Positions 8,631 through 18,413 of a DNA stretch of 64,000 nucleotides are shown one piece after another; the stretch's first letter is position 1; each line of letters begins with the position of its first letter. The DNA is from Natrinema ejinorense (GTDB lineage Archaea > Halobacteriota > Halobacteria > Halobacteriales > Natrialbaceae): contig NZ_NXNI01000001.1 of the NCBI RefSeq assembly GCF_002494345.1, positions 2,790,001 to 2,854,000 of the forward strand, given 5' to 3'. The position numbers were made by a program, and so were the translations under genes. The notes under the pieces were generated by a model. The model was not told where the DNA came from. It ran no database searches and saw only the letters and a program-made list of their open reading frames with translations.

Positions 8631-9611
8631 TTAGAGTCGGTCGATGATCGCTTCGGTCACGTCGTCCGTCGAGGCGTCGCCCCCCAGATCCGCCGTGCGT
8701 GGCCCCTCCTCGAGCGTGGCCTCGACGGCGTCGTCGACGGCCGCGCTTTCCGCCTCGTAGCCCAGATACTCGAGCAACATGGCGGTCGAGAGGATCATCG
8801 CGGCGGGGTTCGCGATCCCCTCACCCGCGATGTCCGGCGCGGTGCCGTGGACGGGTTCGAACACGGCGCGCTCGGGACCGATGTTCGCCGAGGGGAGCAG
8901 GCCCAGCCCGCCCACGAGTCCGGCCGCGAGGTCCGAGAGCACGTCGCCCGCGAGGTTGGGACAGACGACGACGTCGAACTGTTCGGGGTCGAGACAGACC
9001 CGCGTCGCGAAGGCGTCCATCAACACTTCGTTCGTCTCGACGCCCTGCTCCTCGGCGACGTCGCGAACCGTATCACGGAAGAGGCCGTCGGTCTCCCGCA
9101 TGACGTTGGCCTTGTGGACGATCGAAAAACCGTCGTGTTCGTCGCCGGCGACGTAGTCGCAGGCGAATTCGGCGAGTCGCTTCGAGGCCGATTCCGTGAC
9201 GACGCGCGTCAGCGTCGAGACGTCCTGTGTCAGTCGATCCTCGAGCCCCGAGTAGACGCCTTCGGTGTTCTCCCGGAGGAAGACCAGGTCCGTCTCGGGT
9301 CGCACGGCGTCGACTCCCGGATACGCCTTCGCGGGGCGGATATTGACGAACGAATCGACCGCCGTTCGAAGCGGCAGGATGACGTCGGCTGCAGTCTCAC
9401 CGACCGCACCGAACAGGGTCGCGTCGGCCGATGCCGCCAGATCGTAGGTCTCCTGGGGCAGCGCCTCGCCCGTCTCCGCGAGGACCGCGTCGCCGGCCTC
9501 GGCCTCGACGAACTCGAAGTCGATCGGGAACGACTCGAGGACCTCGATTGCGGCGGGTGTTACTTCCTGTCCGATTCCGTCGCCCGGAATCACGGCGATT
9601 TCGTGAGTCAT
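8631..9611 (-). CDS. leuB: 3-isopropylmalate dehydrogenase
   Basis: Third dedicated step of leucine synthesis: NAD-dependent oxidative decarboxylation of 3-isopropylmalate. 326 aa. Family motifs: [14 protein letters not shown] at the N-terminus, the substrate Arg region [23 protein letters not shown], the Lys in [14 protein letters not shown], and the metal-binding Asp residues in [16 protein letters not shown]. The NAD loop [16 protein letters not shown] indicates NAD rather than NADP. The inner ATG (9611) is preferred over one two codons upstream. It is separated from leuCD by an EamA transporter gene. Confidence 0.95.
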   Translation of the reverse strand: MTHEIAVIPGDGIGQEVTPAAIEVLESFPIDFEFVEAEAGDAVLAETGEALPQETYDLAASADATLFGAVGETAADVILPLRTAVDSFVNIRPAKAYPGVDAVRPETDLVFLRENTEGVYSGLEDRLTQDVSTLTRVVTESASKRLAEFACDYVAGDEHDGFSIVHKANVMRETDGLFRDTVRDVAEEQGVETNEVLMDAFATRVCLDPEQFDVVVCPNLAGDVLSDLAAGLVGGLGLLPSANIGPERAVFEPVHGTAPDIAGEGIANPAAMILSTAMLLEYLGYEAESAAVDDAVEATLEEGPRTADLGGDASTDDVTEAIIDRL

Positions 9612-9676
9612 GCCCAAACATCGATGTGGAGCCGAAAAGAGGGTATCGATACCGTCATCGTCACGCAGGTGGTGAG

Positions 9677-10591
9677 TTACGGGCTTCCGACGCCCGTCGA
9701 GGTCCCCACCGCGTCGGCGATCGAGCGCCGTTTGAGCAGTGCGAACCCGACGACGACCAGCCCGAAGCCGGCGATCGTCATCGTCCCGACCGTCTCGTCG
9801 AGCAAGACGACGCCCGCGATCGTCGCGACGATCGGGACCAGATAGCCGATCAGCGCCGCCTCGAACGCGCCGTGTTCCTCGAGGACCCTGAAGTAGATCA
9901 GAAAGGCGATCGCGGTCGCGAAGACCCCGAGATAGACCACTGCGCCGACCGCGGTCGGGACGAGGACGTCCGGTGACGGGAACTCACCGGCCCCGAAGCT
10001 GACCGTGTGCAGGACGAACCCGCCGACGAACATCGACCAGCCGACGAGCGACGCCCGCTCGATGGTCGGGCCGGCGCGCTGGATCAGGACGCCGCCGAGT
10101 GCGACGCTACAGACCTGGCCGACGACGAGCAGTCGGCCGGCGGCGTCACCCCCGAGGAGATTACTCGGATCCGGCTGGACGACGAGACCGACGCCGAAGA
10201 AGCCGATCGCCGCGCCGACGGCACCGAGCGGGGAGAGTCGTTCGCCCAGCAGGACGATCGCCCACAGCGCAGTGACGATCGGAACCAGCCCCTGAATGAT
10301 CGCGGCGACCCCGCTCGGGACGGTCTGCTGGCCGATGAACAGGAGTCCGTTGCCGCCGATCAGGAACACGCCACCGCCCACGACCGCGACCAGATCGTTT
10401 CGTCGGGTGGGCACCCAGTCGTCGACTCGGAGCGCGGCGTAGGTCAACAGTATCACCGCCGCGATGTCGTACCGAACGGCTGCGAACAGCAACGGCGGAA
10501 GAGACTCGAGGCCGACGGAGATGGCCGGAAACGAAAAGCCCCACAACACGGCGAGCACCAGGAAAAGCGATACGTCGAGGGAACGAGACAT
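9677..10591 (-). CDS. EamA/DMT family transporter
   Basis: 304 aa with ten hydrophobic helices forming two EamA repeats. The first repeat begins [20 protein letters not shown]; the second ends in [19 protein letters not shown] followed by a last helix, both hallmark regions. Drug/metabolite transporters of this type export amino acids, metabolites or drugs. It lies between leuD and leuB on the same strand, with 239 bases from leuD and 65 from leuB, so branched-chain amino acid or precursor export is an attractive guess without direct evidence. Confidence 0.85.
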   Translation of the reverse strand: MSRSLDVSLFLVLAVLWGFSFPAISVGLESLPPLLFAAVRYDIAAVILLTYAALRVDDWVPTRRNDLVAVVGGGVFLIGGNGLLFIGQQTVPSGVAAIIQGLVPIVTALWAIVLLGERLSPLGAVGAAIGFFGVGLVVQPDPSNLLGGDAAGRLLVVGQVCSVALGGVLIQRAGPTIERASLVGWSMFVGGFVLHTVSFGAGEFPSPDVLVPTAVGAVVYLGVFATAIAFLIYFRVLEEHGAFEAALIGYLVPIVATIAGVVLLDETVGTMTIAGFGLVVVGFALLKRRSIADAVGTSTGVGSP

Positions 10592-10830
10592 ACGGAACGA
10601 TATCGAGGCAGTCGCCGAAATATCTCGCGGTTTCGGTGGCCCGCTGCCGCTACCACAACGGGTGAGCGATGCCAGTCAGGCGACGGCTTCGGTCCACGAC
10701 GGAGTCGATCGTGCCGACGTCGACGGTTCGGACGGCTCGGCTCCGGAACACGGGGACGGGGGGAGAAGCGATCTACGACAATCGCTGTTGGATCGATTTT
10801 TCGGAAAAAACGAAACGGACGACCGCTACG

Positions 10831-11466
10831 TTACTCGGCGTCGGGAATCGCCGCGTCGTCGACGTAGGGCAACTCTCGAGCCGTCTCTCGGACTGCGCCG
10901 GCGTTGGACTTCATCAGCGCCGTCGTGTCCCAGACGCCGTCGACGAGGGCCTTGCGCTGGGCGTCGTCGACGGTGACGTCGATGGTCCGATCGCCGTAGG
11001 TCACTGTTTCGGCCTCGACGTCGATCTCGAGCTCACCGTCGGGGTTCGCGTCGACCCACTCCTGGAGGTCCTCGATCGTCTCGCTGTCGGCGGTCACGGT
11101 CGGAATCCCGAGGGCCAGACAGTTGCCCGCGAAGATTTCGGCGAAGCTCTCGCCGATGATCGCGTCGATCCCCCAGCGCATCAGCGCCTGGGGCGCGTGC
11201 TCGCGCGAGGAGCCACACCCGAAGTTCGAATTGACGACCATCACCGAGGAGTCCTGATAGCGGTCCTCGTTGAACGGGTGCTCTTTCTGGTTGTCGTCGT
11301 CGTCGAACCGCAGGTCGAAGAACGCGAACTCGCCCAGTCCGTCGAAGGTGACGACCTTCATGAACCGGGCGGGGATGATCTGGTCCGTGTCGATGTCGTT
11401 GCCCCGAATCGGGACGCCCGAACCGGAAACGTAGTTGACCTCCGGAATCTCGACTTCATCCGTCAT
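10831..11466 (-). CDS. leuD: 3-isopropylmalate dehydratase small subunit
   Basis: 211 aa. Pairs with LeuC to isomerise 2-isopropylmalate to 3-isopropylmalate. Visible motifs: [17 protein letters not shown] and the swivelling-domain loop [17 protein letters not shown], both diagnostic. Its ATG overlaps the leuC stop codon by four bases (ATGA), indicating coupled translation of the two subunits. The C-terminal tail is acidic. A wide gap (10592-10830, 239 bases) without a recognised gene follows. Confidence 0.95.
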   Translation of the reverse strand: MTDEVEIPEVNYVSGSGVPIRGNDIDTDQIIPARFMKVVTFDGLGEFAFFDLRFDDDDNQKEHPFNEDRYQDSSVMVVNSNFGCGSSREHAPQALMRWGIDAIIGESFAEIFAGNCLALGIPTVTADSETIEDLQEWVDANPDGELEIDVEAETVTYGDRTIDVTVDDAQRKALVDGVWDTTALMKSNAGAVRETARELPYVDDAAIPDAE

Positions 11467-12884
11467 GCGAGGTTCACCTCCTTCAGATCGCGCACGTCGG
11501 AGACTTCGCCGGTAATCGCCGCTGCGGCGACCATCCGCGGGTTCATCAGGACGGTCCGCCCGTCCTTCGATCCCTGCCGGCCGACGAAGTTCCGGTTCGA
11601 GGAGGAGGCACAGGCCTCGTCGCCCTCGAGTTGGTCCTCGTTCATCCCCAGACACATCGAACAGCCGGCGTTGCGCCACTCGAAGCCGGCCTCCTCGAAG
11701 GTGTCCTTGAGCCCTTCCTCCTCGGCAACGCGCTGGACGCGCTGGCTGCCGGGGACGACCATCGCGCGGACGTCGTCGGCGACCGCCCGTCCCTCGACGA
11801 TCCGGGCGGCGCGTCGCAGGTCCGGCAGGCGGGCGTTCGTACAGGAGCCGAGGAAGGCGACGTCGATATTGTAGCCCTCCATCGTCTCACCGGGCTCGAC
11901 GCGCATGTGTTCCTGCGCACGCCGGGCGGTGTCTTGCTTCTCCGCTGGAAGCGACTCCGGCTCCGGAATCGGATCGGAGATGCCGACTCCCTGCCCGGGC
12001 GTGGTCCCCCAGGTGACGACCGGCTCGAGTTCGTTCGCGTCGATGTGGACGACATCGTCGTACTCGGCGTCCGCGTCGGAGCGAATGGACTCCCAGTAGG
12101 GCTTGAGTTCGTCGAACTTCTCGGGGTTCTCCTGGAAGTAGTCGGTCTCCTCGAGCCACTCGTAGGTGGTCTCGTCGGGGTTGACGTAGCCCGCGCGAGC
12201 GCCGCCCTCGATGGACATGTTACAGATCGACATCCGACCCTCCATCCCCAGCGACTCGATGGCCTCGCCGGCGTACTCGTAGACGTAGCCGACGCCGCCC
12301 TCGGTGCCCAGGCGACGGATGATCTCGAGGATCACGTCTTTCGCCTCGACGCCGTCACCGAGTTCGCCGTCGACCTGGATCTTGCGGACCTTCTGTTTCT
12401 CCATGGCGACGGTGCCCGTCGCGAGCACGTCGCGGATCTGGGAGGTCCCGATGCCGAAGGCGAGCGCGCCGAAGGCACCGTGGGTCGAGGTGTGGGAGTC
12501 CCCACAGACGATGGTCTTGCCGGGCTGGGTGATCCCCTGCTCCGGTCCGATGACGTGGACGATCCCCTGATCGCCCGTCGTCGGATCCGAGAACTCGATG
12601 CCCGCGTCGCGGACGTTTGCCTCGAGTTCGGCCATCATCTCCTCGGCCGCGTCCTCCTTGTAGGGCCGGGACTGGTCGGCCGTCGGGACGATGTGGTCGA
12701 CCGTCGCGTGGGTCAGTTCCGGATAGGCGACCTCGAGGTCGCGCTCGCGGAGCATGCCGAAGGCCTGCGGGCTGGTCACCTCGTGGATGAGGTGGAGCCC
12801 GACGAACAGCTGATCCTGTCCGGTCGGCAGGCGGGTTACTTTGTGTCGATCCCACACCTTGTCGTACAGTGTATCCTCGCTCAT
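11463..12884 (-). CDS. leuC: 3-isopropylmalate dehydratase large subunit
   Basis: 473 aa aconitase-superfamily subunit carrying the [4Fe-4S] cluster. The cluster Cys residues are seen in LGSCTNARL (one) and [11 protein letters not shown] (two). The active-site [21 protein letters not shown] motif is intact. It overlaps leuD by four bases downstream and the 97-aa protein gene by four bases upstream, so the three form a tightly coupled translation unit within the ilv-leu operon. Confidence 0.96.
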   Translation of the reverse strand: MSEDTLYDKVWDRHKVTRLPTGQDQLFVGLHLIHEVTSPQAFGMLRERDLEVAYPELTHATVDHIVPTADQSRPYKEDAAEEMMAELEANVRDAGIEFSDPTTGDQGIVHVIGPEQGITQPGKTIVCGDSHTSTHGAFGALAFGIGTSQIRDVLATGTVAMEKQKVRKIQVDGELGDGVEAKDVILEIIRRLGTEGGVGYVYEYAGEAIESLGMEGRMSICNMSIEGGARAGYVNPDETTYEWLEETDYFQENPEKFDELKPYWESIRSDADAEYDDVVHIDANELEPVVTWGTTPGQGVGISDPIPEPESLPAEKQDTARRAQEHMRVEPGETMEGYNIDVAFLGSCTNARLPDLRRAARIVEGRAVADDVRAMVVPGSQRVQRVAEEEGLKDTFEEAGFEWRNAGCSMCLGMNEDQLEGDEACASSSNRNFVGRQGSKDGRTVLMNPRMVAAAAITGEVSDVRDLKEVNLA

Positions 12885-13174
12885 TCTTCGTCCTCTACGG
12901 AGTCACCGTGCTCGACGCCGCGTTCGAAGACGCGGTTCGCGTCGTCGGCACTGTTGGGCGGCGTGTGGTCGACATCGCGCATTTTCGTTTTTCGCCCCGT
13001 CCGTTCGTCGGCCCCGTCGGTCTCGTCGGGCTCCGCTGCAGCCGGGTCCGGCTCGCCACCGTCAGCTGCGACGGTCGGCCCGCGGCTGAACAGCTGGCCA
13101 GCCGTTCGTCCCGTGTAGGGATTCGTGTGGCTGACGTCGCCCATCGTCTCTGTCGTGTCGTCGGTTTCGTTCAT
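12881..13174 (-). CDS. Acidic 97-aa protein between ilvC and leuC with a two-copy 22-residue repeat
   Basis: Starts 18 bases after ilvC and overlaps leuC by four bases, so it belongs to the branched-chain operon. The sequence is rich in Asp, Glu, Thr and Pro and probably disordered. Residues 11-32 and 65-86 are related copies of equal length with the shared pattern M-x-D-V-x-H-T-x-P, nine variable residues, F-x-R-G. The linker between them is acidic. No catalytic or membrane feature is visible. Function unknown; a bridging or regulatory role with pathway enzymes is only conjecture. Confidence 0.8.
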   Translation of the reverse strand: MNETDDTTETMGDVSHTNPYTGRTAGQLFSRGPTVAADGGEPDPAAAEPDETDGADERTGRKTKMRDVDHTPPNSADDANRVFERGVEHGDSVEDEE

Positions 13175-13192
13175 CGTCGTTCGGGTCCGTGG

Positions 13193-14242
13193 TTAGTCGT
13201 CCGCCTGCACCGTGGCGGACTCGTCTTCGCTTTCCGCTGTCTCGGCCCAGGCGAACAGGTCGCGCAGTCGTTCGCCGACCTGCTCGATCTCGTGGTTTTT
13301 CTCGGCCTCCCGAAGCTGGTTGTAGCTCGGACGACCGGCCTGGTTCTCGAGGATCCACTCGCGCGTGAACTCGCCGTTCTGGACCTCCTCGAGGGCCGCT
13401 TCCATGTTCTCGCGGACGGTCTCGTCGACGATGTCGTCGCCGCGGCTCAGACCGCCGTATTCGGCGGTGTCGGAGACGGAATCCCACATCTCGGCGTGGC
13501 CACCCTCGTACATCAGGTCGACGATCAGCTTGAGTTCGTTGAGACACTCGAAGTAGGCGATCTCCGGCGAGTAGCCGGCGTCGACGAGCGTCTCGAAGCC
13601 GTGTTTGACCAGCGAGGTGACGCCGCCACAGAGGACGGCCTGCTCGCCGAAGAGGTCGGATTCGACCTCCTCCTGGAACGTCGTCTCGATGACGCCGGCA
13701 CGGGTACAGCCGATTCCCTTCGCGTACGCCAGCGCGCGGTCGGCCGCGTCGCCGGTCGTATCCTGGTAGACCGCGAACAGACCGGGCGTTCCCTCGCCGT
13801 TGACGTAGTTGCGGCGGACGAGGTGGCCCGGGCTCTTGGGGGCGATCATCGTCACGTCGACGTCTTCGGGCGGCTCGATCTGGTTGTAGTGGATGTTCAG
13901 CCCGTGAGCGAACTGGAGCGTGTCGCCTGCCTCGAGGTTCGGCTCGATGGCGTTCTCGTAGACATCCGGCTGGACCGTATCGGGGATCAGCACGGAGACG
14001 TAGGAGGCCTGTGCGGCCGCGTCGGCGGGCGTCGTAACCGTGAGGCCGTCGGCTTCGGCGGTATCGCGCGAGGACGATCCCTCGTGGAGGCCGACGACCA
14101 CGTCGACGCCGCTGTCGTCGAGGCTCAGCGCGTGGGCGTGACCCTGGCTCCCGTAGCCGAGCACGGCCACGGTCTCGTTGTCAAGCGTCGATACGTCTGC
14201 GTCGTCGTCGTAATAAATCTCGGTGGTGAATTCGTCAGTCAT
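13193..14242 (-). CDS. ilvC: Ketol-acid reductoisomerase
   Basis: 349 aa class I enzyme that isomerises and reduces acetolactate or acetohydroxybutyrate with NAD(P)H and Mg2+. The Rossmann motif is [13 protein letters not shown], and the all-alpha domain carries the metal-ligand regions [12 protein letters not shown] and [19 protein letters not shown]. Length is slightly above the common 330 aa because of an acidic N-terminus and C-terminal tail. Its start overlaps the ilvN stop by eight bases, so the two are translationally linked. Confidence 0.96.
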   Translation of the reverse strand: MTDEFTTEIYYDDDADVSTLDNETVAVLGYGSQGHAHALSLDDSGVDVVVGLHEGSSSRDTAEADGLTVTTPADAAAQASYVSVLIPDTVQPDVYENAIEPNLEAGDTLQFAHGLNIHYNQIEPPEDVDVTMIAPKSPGHLVRRNYVNGEGTPGLFAVYQDTTGDAADRALAYAKGIGCTRAGVIETTFQEEVESDLFGEQAVLCGGVTSLVKHGFETLVDAGYSPEIAYFECLNELKLIVDLMYEGGHAEMWDSVSDTAEYGGLSRGDDIVDETVRENMEAALEEVQNGEFTREWILENQAGRPSYNQLREAEKNHEIEQVGERLRDLFAWAETAESEDESATVQADD

Positions 14243-14897
14243 CGTTAGCAGTGTGTGTGTATTGGTCTTCGTAGTTCGCCTCGTCGGCGGGCTGTGCCGT
14301 CGAACTGGCCGCGGTCCGATCGGTACCGCGGGCCAGTGCCGTCGTCCCCGTTCGGGAGATCTCCCGAACGCCGAACTGACTGAAGGTATCGATCGCGGCC
14401 TCGATCTTCTGGCGCGCGCCGGTCACTTCGATCGTCGCGGTCTCCGGACTCGAGTCGACGGTCTTCCCGTCGTACATCTCCGCGACGGCGGCGACCTGAT
14501 CCGGCCGGCTGGCGTCGACCTTGATCAACGCCAGTTCCCGGCGCATCGCGTCGGGCTCGAGTTCGCGCACGGAGATCACCGGCACGAGTTTGCGGAGCTG
14601 TTTCTCGATTTGGTCGATGCCGGGATCGGGCTCCTCGACGACGATCGTGATCCGCGCGTGATCCTCGTCTTCCGTGGGGCCGACGGTCAGGCTCTCGATG
14701 TTGAACTGCCGTCTCGAGAACAGCCCCGAGACGTCGGAGAGCACGCCCGGTTCGTGCGTGACCAGCGCGGAGATGACGGTGCGGCGAGGCTCGTGAGTCG
14801 CTTCGACCTCGGGATCGATACGAATGCCTTGCTTGTTGCGTCGCCCGGCTGGCGTCGGTCGGTCCGCCGGCGGCGGGCCTTCGAGTCCTTTCTTCAT
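14235..14897 (-). CDS. ilvN: Acetolactate synthase small (regulatory) subunit
   Basis: 220 aa. Residues about 35-110 form an ACT domain ([26 protein letters not shown]), the valine/isoleucine-binding regulatory module, followed by the ALS small-subunit C-domain. The ATG at 14897 was chosen because a purine-rich GAGGTG lies about ten bases before it; a GTG three codons upstream is possible. It has an unusually long basic N-terminus and an acidic C-terminal tail compared with bacterial IlvN. About 100 bases separate it from ilvB. Confidence 0.93.
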   Translation of the reverse strand: MKKGLEGPPPADRPTPAGRRNKQGIRIDPEVEATHEPRRTVISALVTHEPGVLSDVSGLFSRRQFNIESLTVGPTEDEDHARITIVVEEPDPGIDQIEKQLRKLVPVISVRELEPDAMRRELALIKVDASRPDQVAAVAEMYDGKTVDSSPETATIEVTGARQKIEAAIDTFSQFGVREISRTGTTALARGTDRTAASSTAQPADEANYEDQYTHTANDD

Positions 14898-14997
14898 GCG
14901 AAACACCTCGTGTGTCGCTGCACGGAGCGTGGCAACGCTCGAGACGGCGACGTCGTCTCGGGGTTTCGGTTACAGTCGGACGCGGTTCGTCCGGCGC

Positions 14998-16818
14998 TCA
15001 TAGCTGGTCCTCCGTGAGTGCGAACTGGCCGTTGTCGCCGCCGCTTGGCACCATCGGATAGACGTTGGCGTCGGGATCGATGTGGACGTCGATCACCGAG
15101 GGGCCGTCGTACGCGATGGCGTCGTCGATCGTCTCGGCGACATCGTCGTAATCGTCGATTCGGAAGCCACACGCGCCAAACGCCTCGGCGAGTTTGTCGA
15201 ACTCGGGCATCCAGCCGTAGTCCGACGCGGAGTGACGCCCGTCGAAGAAGGCGTCTTGCCACTGGCGGACCATGCCGATGTACTCGTTGTTGAGCACGGC
15301 GACCGTGATGTCGAGTTCCTCGCGGACGGCGACCGACAGTCCCTGCAGCGTCATCAGGAACGAGCCATCGCCGTCGATACAGACGACCTCCTGGTCGTCG
15401 TCGGCCGCGAGCCGCGCGCCGATCGCCGAGGGCAGTCCGTACCCCATCGCGCCGAGGCCGTGACTCGAGACCCAGGTCCGGGGCTCGGTGTACGTCCAGT
15501 ACTGACAGGCCCACATCTGGTGTTGGCCGACGCCGGTGGTGACGATCGCCCGGTCGCTCGTGGCCTCGTCGAGGGCCTCGACGACGAACTCCGGCTGGAC
15601 CGGCTTGTCCTCGGGCGCGTCGTAGGCCATCGAGTAGTCGGATTTCCACTGCTGGCACTGGGCGCGCCACTTCTTCGCTTCCGGCGAGGAATCGACGGCC
15701 TCGCTCAGCTGCTCGACGACGGTTTCGGCGTCGCCGATTAGCGGGTAGTCCGCGTGGATGTTCTTCGAGATCTCCGCCGGATCGATGTCGACGTGGATGA
15801 CCTTCGCGTCGGGCGCGAAGGTCTCGATGCCACCGGTCAGCCGGTCGTCGAACCGGGTACCGATCCCGATCAGCGTGTCACAGTGGGTGACCGCCATGTT
15901 CGCGTAGCCGGTGCCGTGCATGCCCGCCATCTCGAGGGACAGCTCGTGGTCTTCGGGGAACGCGCCGATGCCGGGCATCGTGGTGATGACCGGGATCTCG
16001 TGTTCGATGGCGAACTCGCGGCAGGCCTCGCTGGCCTCGCCCTTGATGACGCCACCGCCGAGCAGCATGACCGGACGAGCGCAGTTCTCGATCCGCTCGG
16101 CCGCCGCGTCGACGATCTCCGAATCCGCCCGCTCTTGCACCTGGTAGGTGTCCGGAACGGTCGGGGCGTCGGGCTCGCGGTCGGTCGCTCCCTTGGTGAT
16201 GTCTTTCGGCAGGTCGACCAGCGTCGGTCCCGGTCGGCCCTCGCGGGCGAGTGCGAACGCCTCGCTGACGTCGCTGCCGACGCGATCCGAATCGCTCGCG
16301 AACGTGTTGTCCTTCGTGACTGGCGTCGTGACGCCGGTGGTGTCGGTCTCCTGGAAGGCGTCGTTGCCGACGAACTCCGTCGGAACCTGCCCCGTAAGCG
16401 CGACCATCGGATCAGAGTCCATATCGGCGTCCGCGATGCCGGTGACCAGGTTGGTCGCACCCGGCCCCGACGTCGCCAGGCAGACGCCCGGCTCGCCGGA
16501 AACGATGCCGTAGGCGTCGGCCGCGTGGGCCGCGCCCTGTTCGTGGGCCATCGTCACGTGACGGATGTCCGAATCGTAGAGGGCGTCGTAGACGGGCATG
16601 ATCGCCCCGCCCTGGACGCCGAAGGCGTACTCGACGCCCGCGTTCTCGAGGGCGCGAACGACGGATTCGGCACCCGTCGTGACCGGCTCGGCCGTCGATC
16701 CGGAGTCGCCGCCTGCCGCGTCGTCCTCGGTGACCGCATCGGGCGCGGCGCTGTCGGTGATCTGATCGTCGTCCTGTTCGTCGTCCGCTGGCGTGACCTT
16801 TGCTGCGCGTTCGCTCAT
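14998..16818 (-). CDS. ilvB: Acetolactate synthase large (catalytic) subunit
   Basis: 606-aa thiamine-diphosphate enzyme condensing pyruvate with pyruvate or 2-oxobutyrate. The catalytic Glu region is MAHEQGAAHAADAYG, the FAD/central domain follows, and the TPP motif runs from GDGSFLMTLQG to NNEYIGMV. An acidic N-terminal extension of about 45 residues precedes the fold, a common halophilic feature. A GGGAG sequence lies about ten bases before the ATG. It is preceded by a 128-base leader region containing a hairpin and a short ORF described separately, suggesting amino acid control. Confidence 0.96.
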   Translation of the reverse strand: MSERAAKVTPADDEQDDDQITDSAAPDAVTEDDAAGGDSGSTAEPVTTGAESVVRALENAGVEYAFGVQGGAIMPVYDALYDSDIRHVTMAHEQGAAHAADAYGIVSGEPGVCLATSGPGATNLVTGIADADMDSDPMVALTGQVPTEFVGNDAFQETDTTGVTTPVTKDNTFASDSDRVGSDVSEAFALAREGRPGPTLVDLPKDITKGATDREPDAPTVPDTYQVQERADSEIVDAAAERIENCARPVMLLGGGVIKGEASEACREFAIEHEIPVITTMPGIGAFPEDHELSLEMAGMHGTGYANMAVTHCDTLIGIGTRFDDRLTGGIETFAPDAKVIHVDIDPAEISKNIHADYPLIGDAETVVEQLSEAVDSSPEAKKWRAQCQQWKSDYSMAYDAPEDKPVQPEFVVEALDEATSDRAIVTTGVGQHQMWACQYWTYTEPRTWVSSHGLGAMGYGLPSAIGARLAADDDQEVVCIDGDGSFLMTLQGLSVAVREELDITVAVLNNEYIGMVRQWQDAFFDGRHSASDYGWMPEFDKLAEAFGACGFRIDDYDDVAETIDDAIAYDGPSVIDVHIDPDANVYPMVPSGGDNGQFALTEDQL

Positions 16819-16941
16819 CTGTTGTCTCCCGCCGTTGTCTGGCGATCGAGTGGTGTACGGTAGTGTGGTGTCATCTGGTGGGGTGGTGATCGCTCGAAGA
16901 ACGATACGCCGTCGGGTCCGAAGCTACGAGGTACTAGAAAT

Positions 16942-16957
16942 GGGGCTACAGAGCCCC
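16942..16957 (-). promoter_or_regulatory. Perfect hairpin in the ilvB leader, containing the leader-ORF stop codon
   Basis: On the minus strand the sequence GGGGCT-CTGT-AGCCCC forms a 6-bp GC-rich stem with a 4-base loop. The last Ala and Leu codons and the TAG of the upstream 28-codon ORF fall in the left arm, loop and start of the right arm. The stem is followed by ATTTCTAG, only weakly T-rich. A translating ribosome reaching the stop would prevent the hairpin, so it is placed to sense leader translation. Whether it terminates transcription is not shown by sequence. Confidence 0.5.
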
Positions 16958-17032
16958 TACAATACGAATCGAAGCGAACGCGCTGGTGTCGACCGTGCGA
17001 ACGCGAGCCGACAGGGGAGCGCGGACCGTCAT
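16946..17032 (-). CDS. Candidate branched-chain leader peptide, 28 aa, upstream of ilvB
   Basis: Short ORF starting MTVRAPLSARVR and ending ASIRIVGAL, 127 bases before ilvB. The last seven residues are Ile-Arg-Ile-Val-Gly-Ala-Leu, that is all three amino acids made by the operon. They are encoded by ATT, CGT, ATT, GTA, GGG, GCT, CTG, while surrounding genes strongly prefer ATC and GTC/GTG. A TATA-like box lies about 30 bases before the ATG, so this ORF would be the first translated element of the ilvB transcript. An in-frame ATG ten codons upstream falls in that box and is unlikely. The arrangement parallels bacterial ilv leader peptides. Confidence 0.55.
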   Translation of the reverse strand: MTVRAPLSARVRTVDTSAFASIRIVGAL

Positions 17033-17058
17033 TACTGTATACGTAGTTCCGTCGAGGA

Positions 17059-17065
17059 TCATAAT
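17059..17065 (-). promoter_or_regulatory. TATA-like box for the ilvB leader transcript
   Basis: On the minus strand ATTATGA lies about 30 bases before the leader-ORF ATG at 17032, in a locally AT-rich spot between GC-rich stretches. It suggests a nearly leaderless transcript that begins with the leader ORF. Weak match, so only moderate support. Confidence 0.4.
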
Positions 17066-17144
17066 CCTTACGAGTCGCTCGAGCCCGATCGCTCGACCGC
17101 GATAGCCGGGGCTCGCCAACGGAGGCAAACGGGGAGGACATCCC

Positions 17145-18378
17145 TCAGGCGCGCACCTCCTCGTGGTCTTGCTGGCGTTCGACGCCAGCCTCCGTCGCGA
17201 AGCGCTCGAGGTCGTCGACGGTGACCCGGCGCTTCTCGGCCCCGTAGTCTTTGACGCGGCGGGTGACCGCTCGGACCTGCTCGTCGGTGGGTGCAAAGCC
17301 ACACTCGACGAGCCGTTCGCGGACCGAGTGGGTCCCGGTGTGTTTCCCCATGACCAGTCGGCGTTGTGCACCGACCATCTCGGGGGTCATGACGCCGGGT
17401 TCGAAGGTATCGGAGTTCTCGATGACGCCGGCGGCGTGGATGCCGCTCTCGTGGGAGAAGGCGTTGGCACCGACGACGGGCTTGTTGCCCGGCGTGTCCA
17501 TGCCGCTTTTCTCCTCGACGACGTTCGAGAGTTCGGTGATGCGTGTCGTGTCGATCCCCGTATCGGTCTGGTAGAGCGACTCGACGGCCATCACGTACTC
17601 CTCGTAGGCGGCGTTGCCGGCGCGTTCGCCGATCGAGTTGACCGACACCTGCGCCTGGGCCGCGCCGGCTTCGATGCCGGCCAGGGCGTTGGCGGTCGCC
17701 AGCCCGAAGTCGTCGTGGGTGTGGACGTCGACCTGTGCGTCGGTGTGGGCACAGACCTTCTCGATCATGGCCCGGAACCGGGTCGGCGTGGCGACGCCAC
17801 AGGTGTCGGGAATGTTGATCCAGTCGGTTCCCGCCTCGGTGACCGCTTCGATCACGTCGATCAGGAACTCCTCGTCGGTTCGGGTCGCATCCATCGGCGA
17901 GAACATGCAGGTCACGCCCGCGTCTTTGATGCGTTCGACCGACTCGACTGCGCGCTGTACGACTTCCTCCCGGGTGGCGTGCATCGAATCCTCGATCTGG
18001 ACGTCGCTGGTGGACACGAACGTATGCACCATCTCGACGCCGGAATCGAGTGCCGCTTCGATGTCCTTGTCGACGACGCGGGCTAACCCGCAGGTCGTCG
18101 AACTGGTTGCCGAAGCGATATCACGAACGGCCTCGAACTCGGCGTCCGAGTTGACGGGGAACCCGGCCTCGATGACGTGGGTTCCCATCTCGTCCAGGAT
18201 GGACGCGATCTGCCGTTTGTCGTCGTAAGAGAACGAAGTGCCGGGTGACTGCTCGCCGTCCCGGAGGGTCGTATCGAAGACACGTGCTGACTCTATTTCG
18301 TCAGTGGAATCTAACGTGCCCTGGAAGAACTCGACCCCCCTGATTGGTATCAGAGGATGGGCTGTCTTGTGAAGACAT
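17145..18378 (-). CDS. leuA: 2-isopropylmalate synthase (LeuA/CimA family), start separated by an apparent frameshift
   Basis: Claisen-condensing enzyme that opens leucine synthesis; the related citramalate synthase activity cannot be excluded. Catalytic motifs in one frame: VFDTTLRDGEQSPG, HTHDDFGLA, the GERAGNAAYEE loop and the HESGIHAAGV region. That frame has no ATG, GTG or TTG before the catalytic DTTLRDGEQ. The only good start is an ATG at 18378, 29 bases after a strong TATA box, but it is one base out of frame. Removing one G from the G6 tract (minus strand, 18335-18340) would join MSSQDSPSSDTNQG to VEFFQGTLDST and give about 410 aa. It lacks the C-terminal allosteric domain of long LeuA forms. 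Confidence 0.85.
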
Positions 18379-18401
18379 TGTATCTGAACCCGACGTGCGA
18401 C

Positions 18402-18413
18402 GATATATATAAA
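18402..18413 (-). promoter_or_regulatory. TATA box of leuA
   Basis: On the minus strand TTTATATATATC, centred 29 bases before the ATG at 18378. It is the clearest TATA box in the locus and predicts that the mRNA begins at or beside that ATG. Confidence 0.7.

Noticed and set aside
16946-17371. A 141-codon minus-strand frame that includes the leader peptide as its end
   Set aside because: The upstream part lies within leuA in another frame. Only the last 28 codons have promoter spacing and a meaningful end.
17145-18188. LeuA starting at the internal ATG before GTHVIEAGF
   Set aside because: That start would remove the catalytic DTTLRDGEQ motif, so it cannot give an active enzyme.
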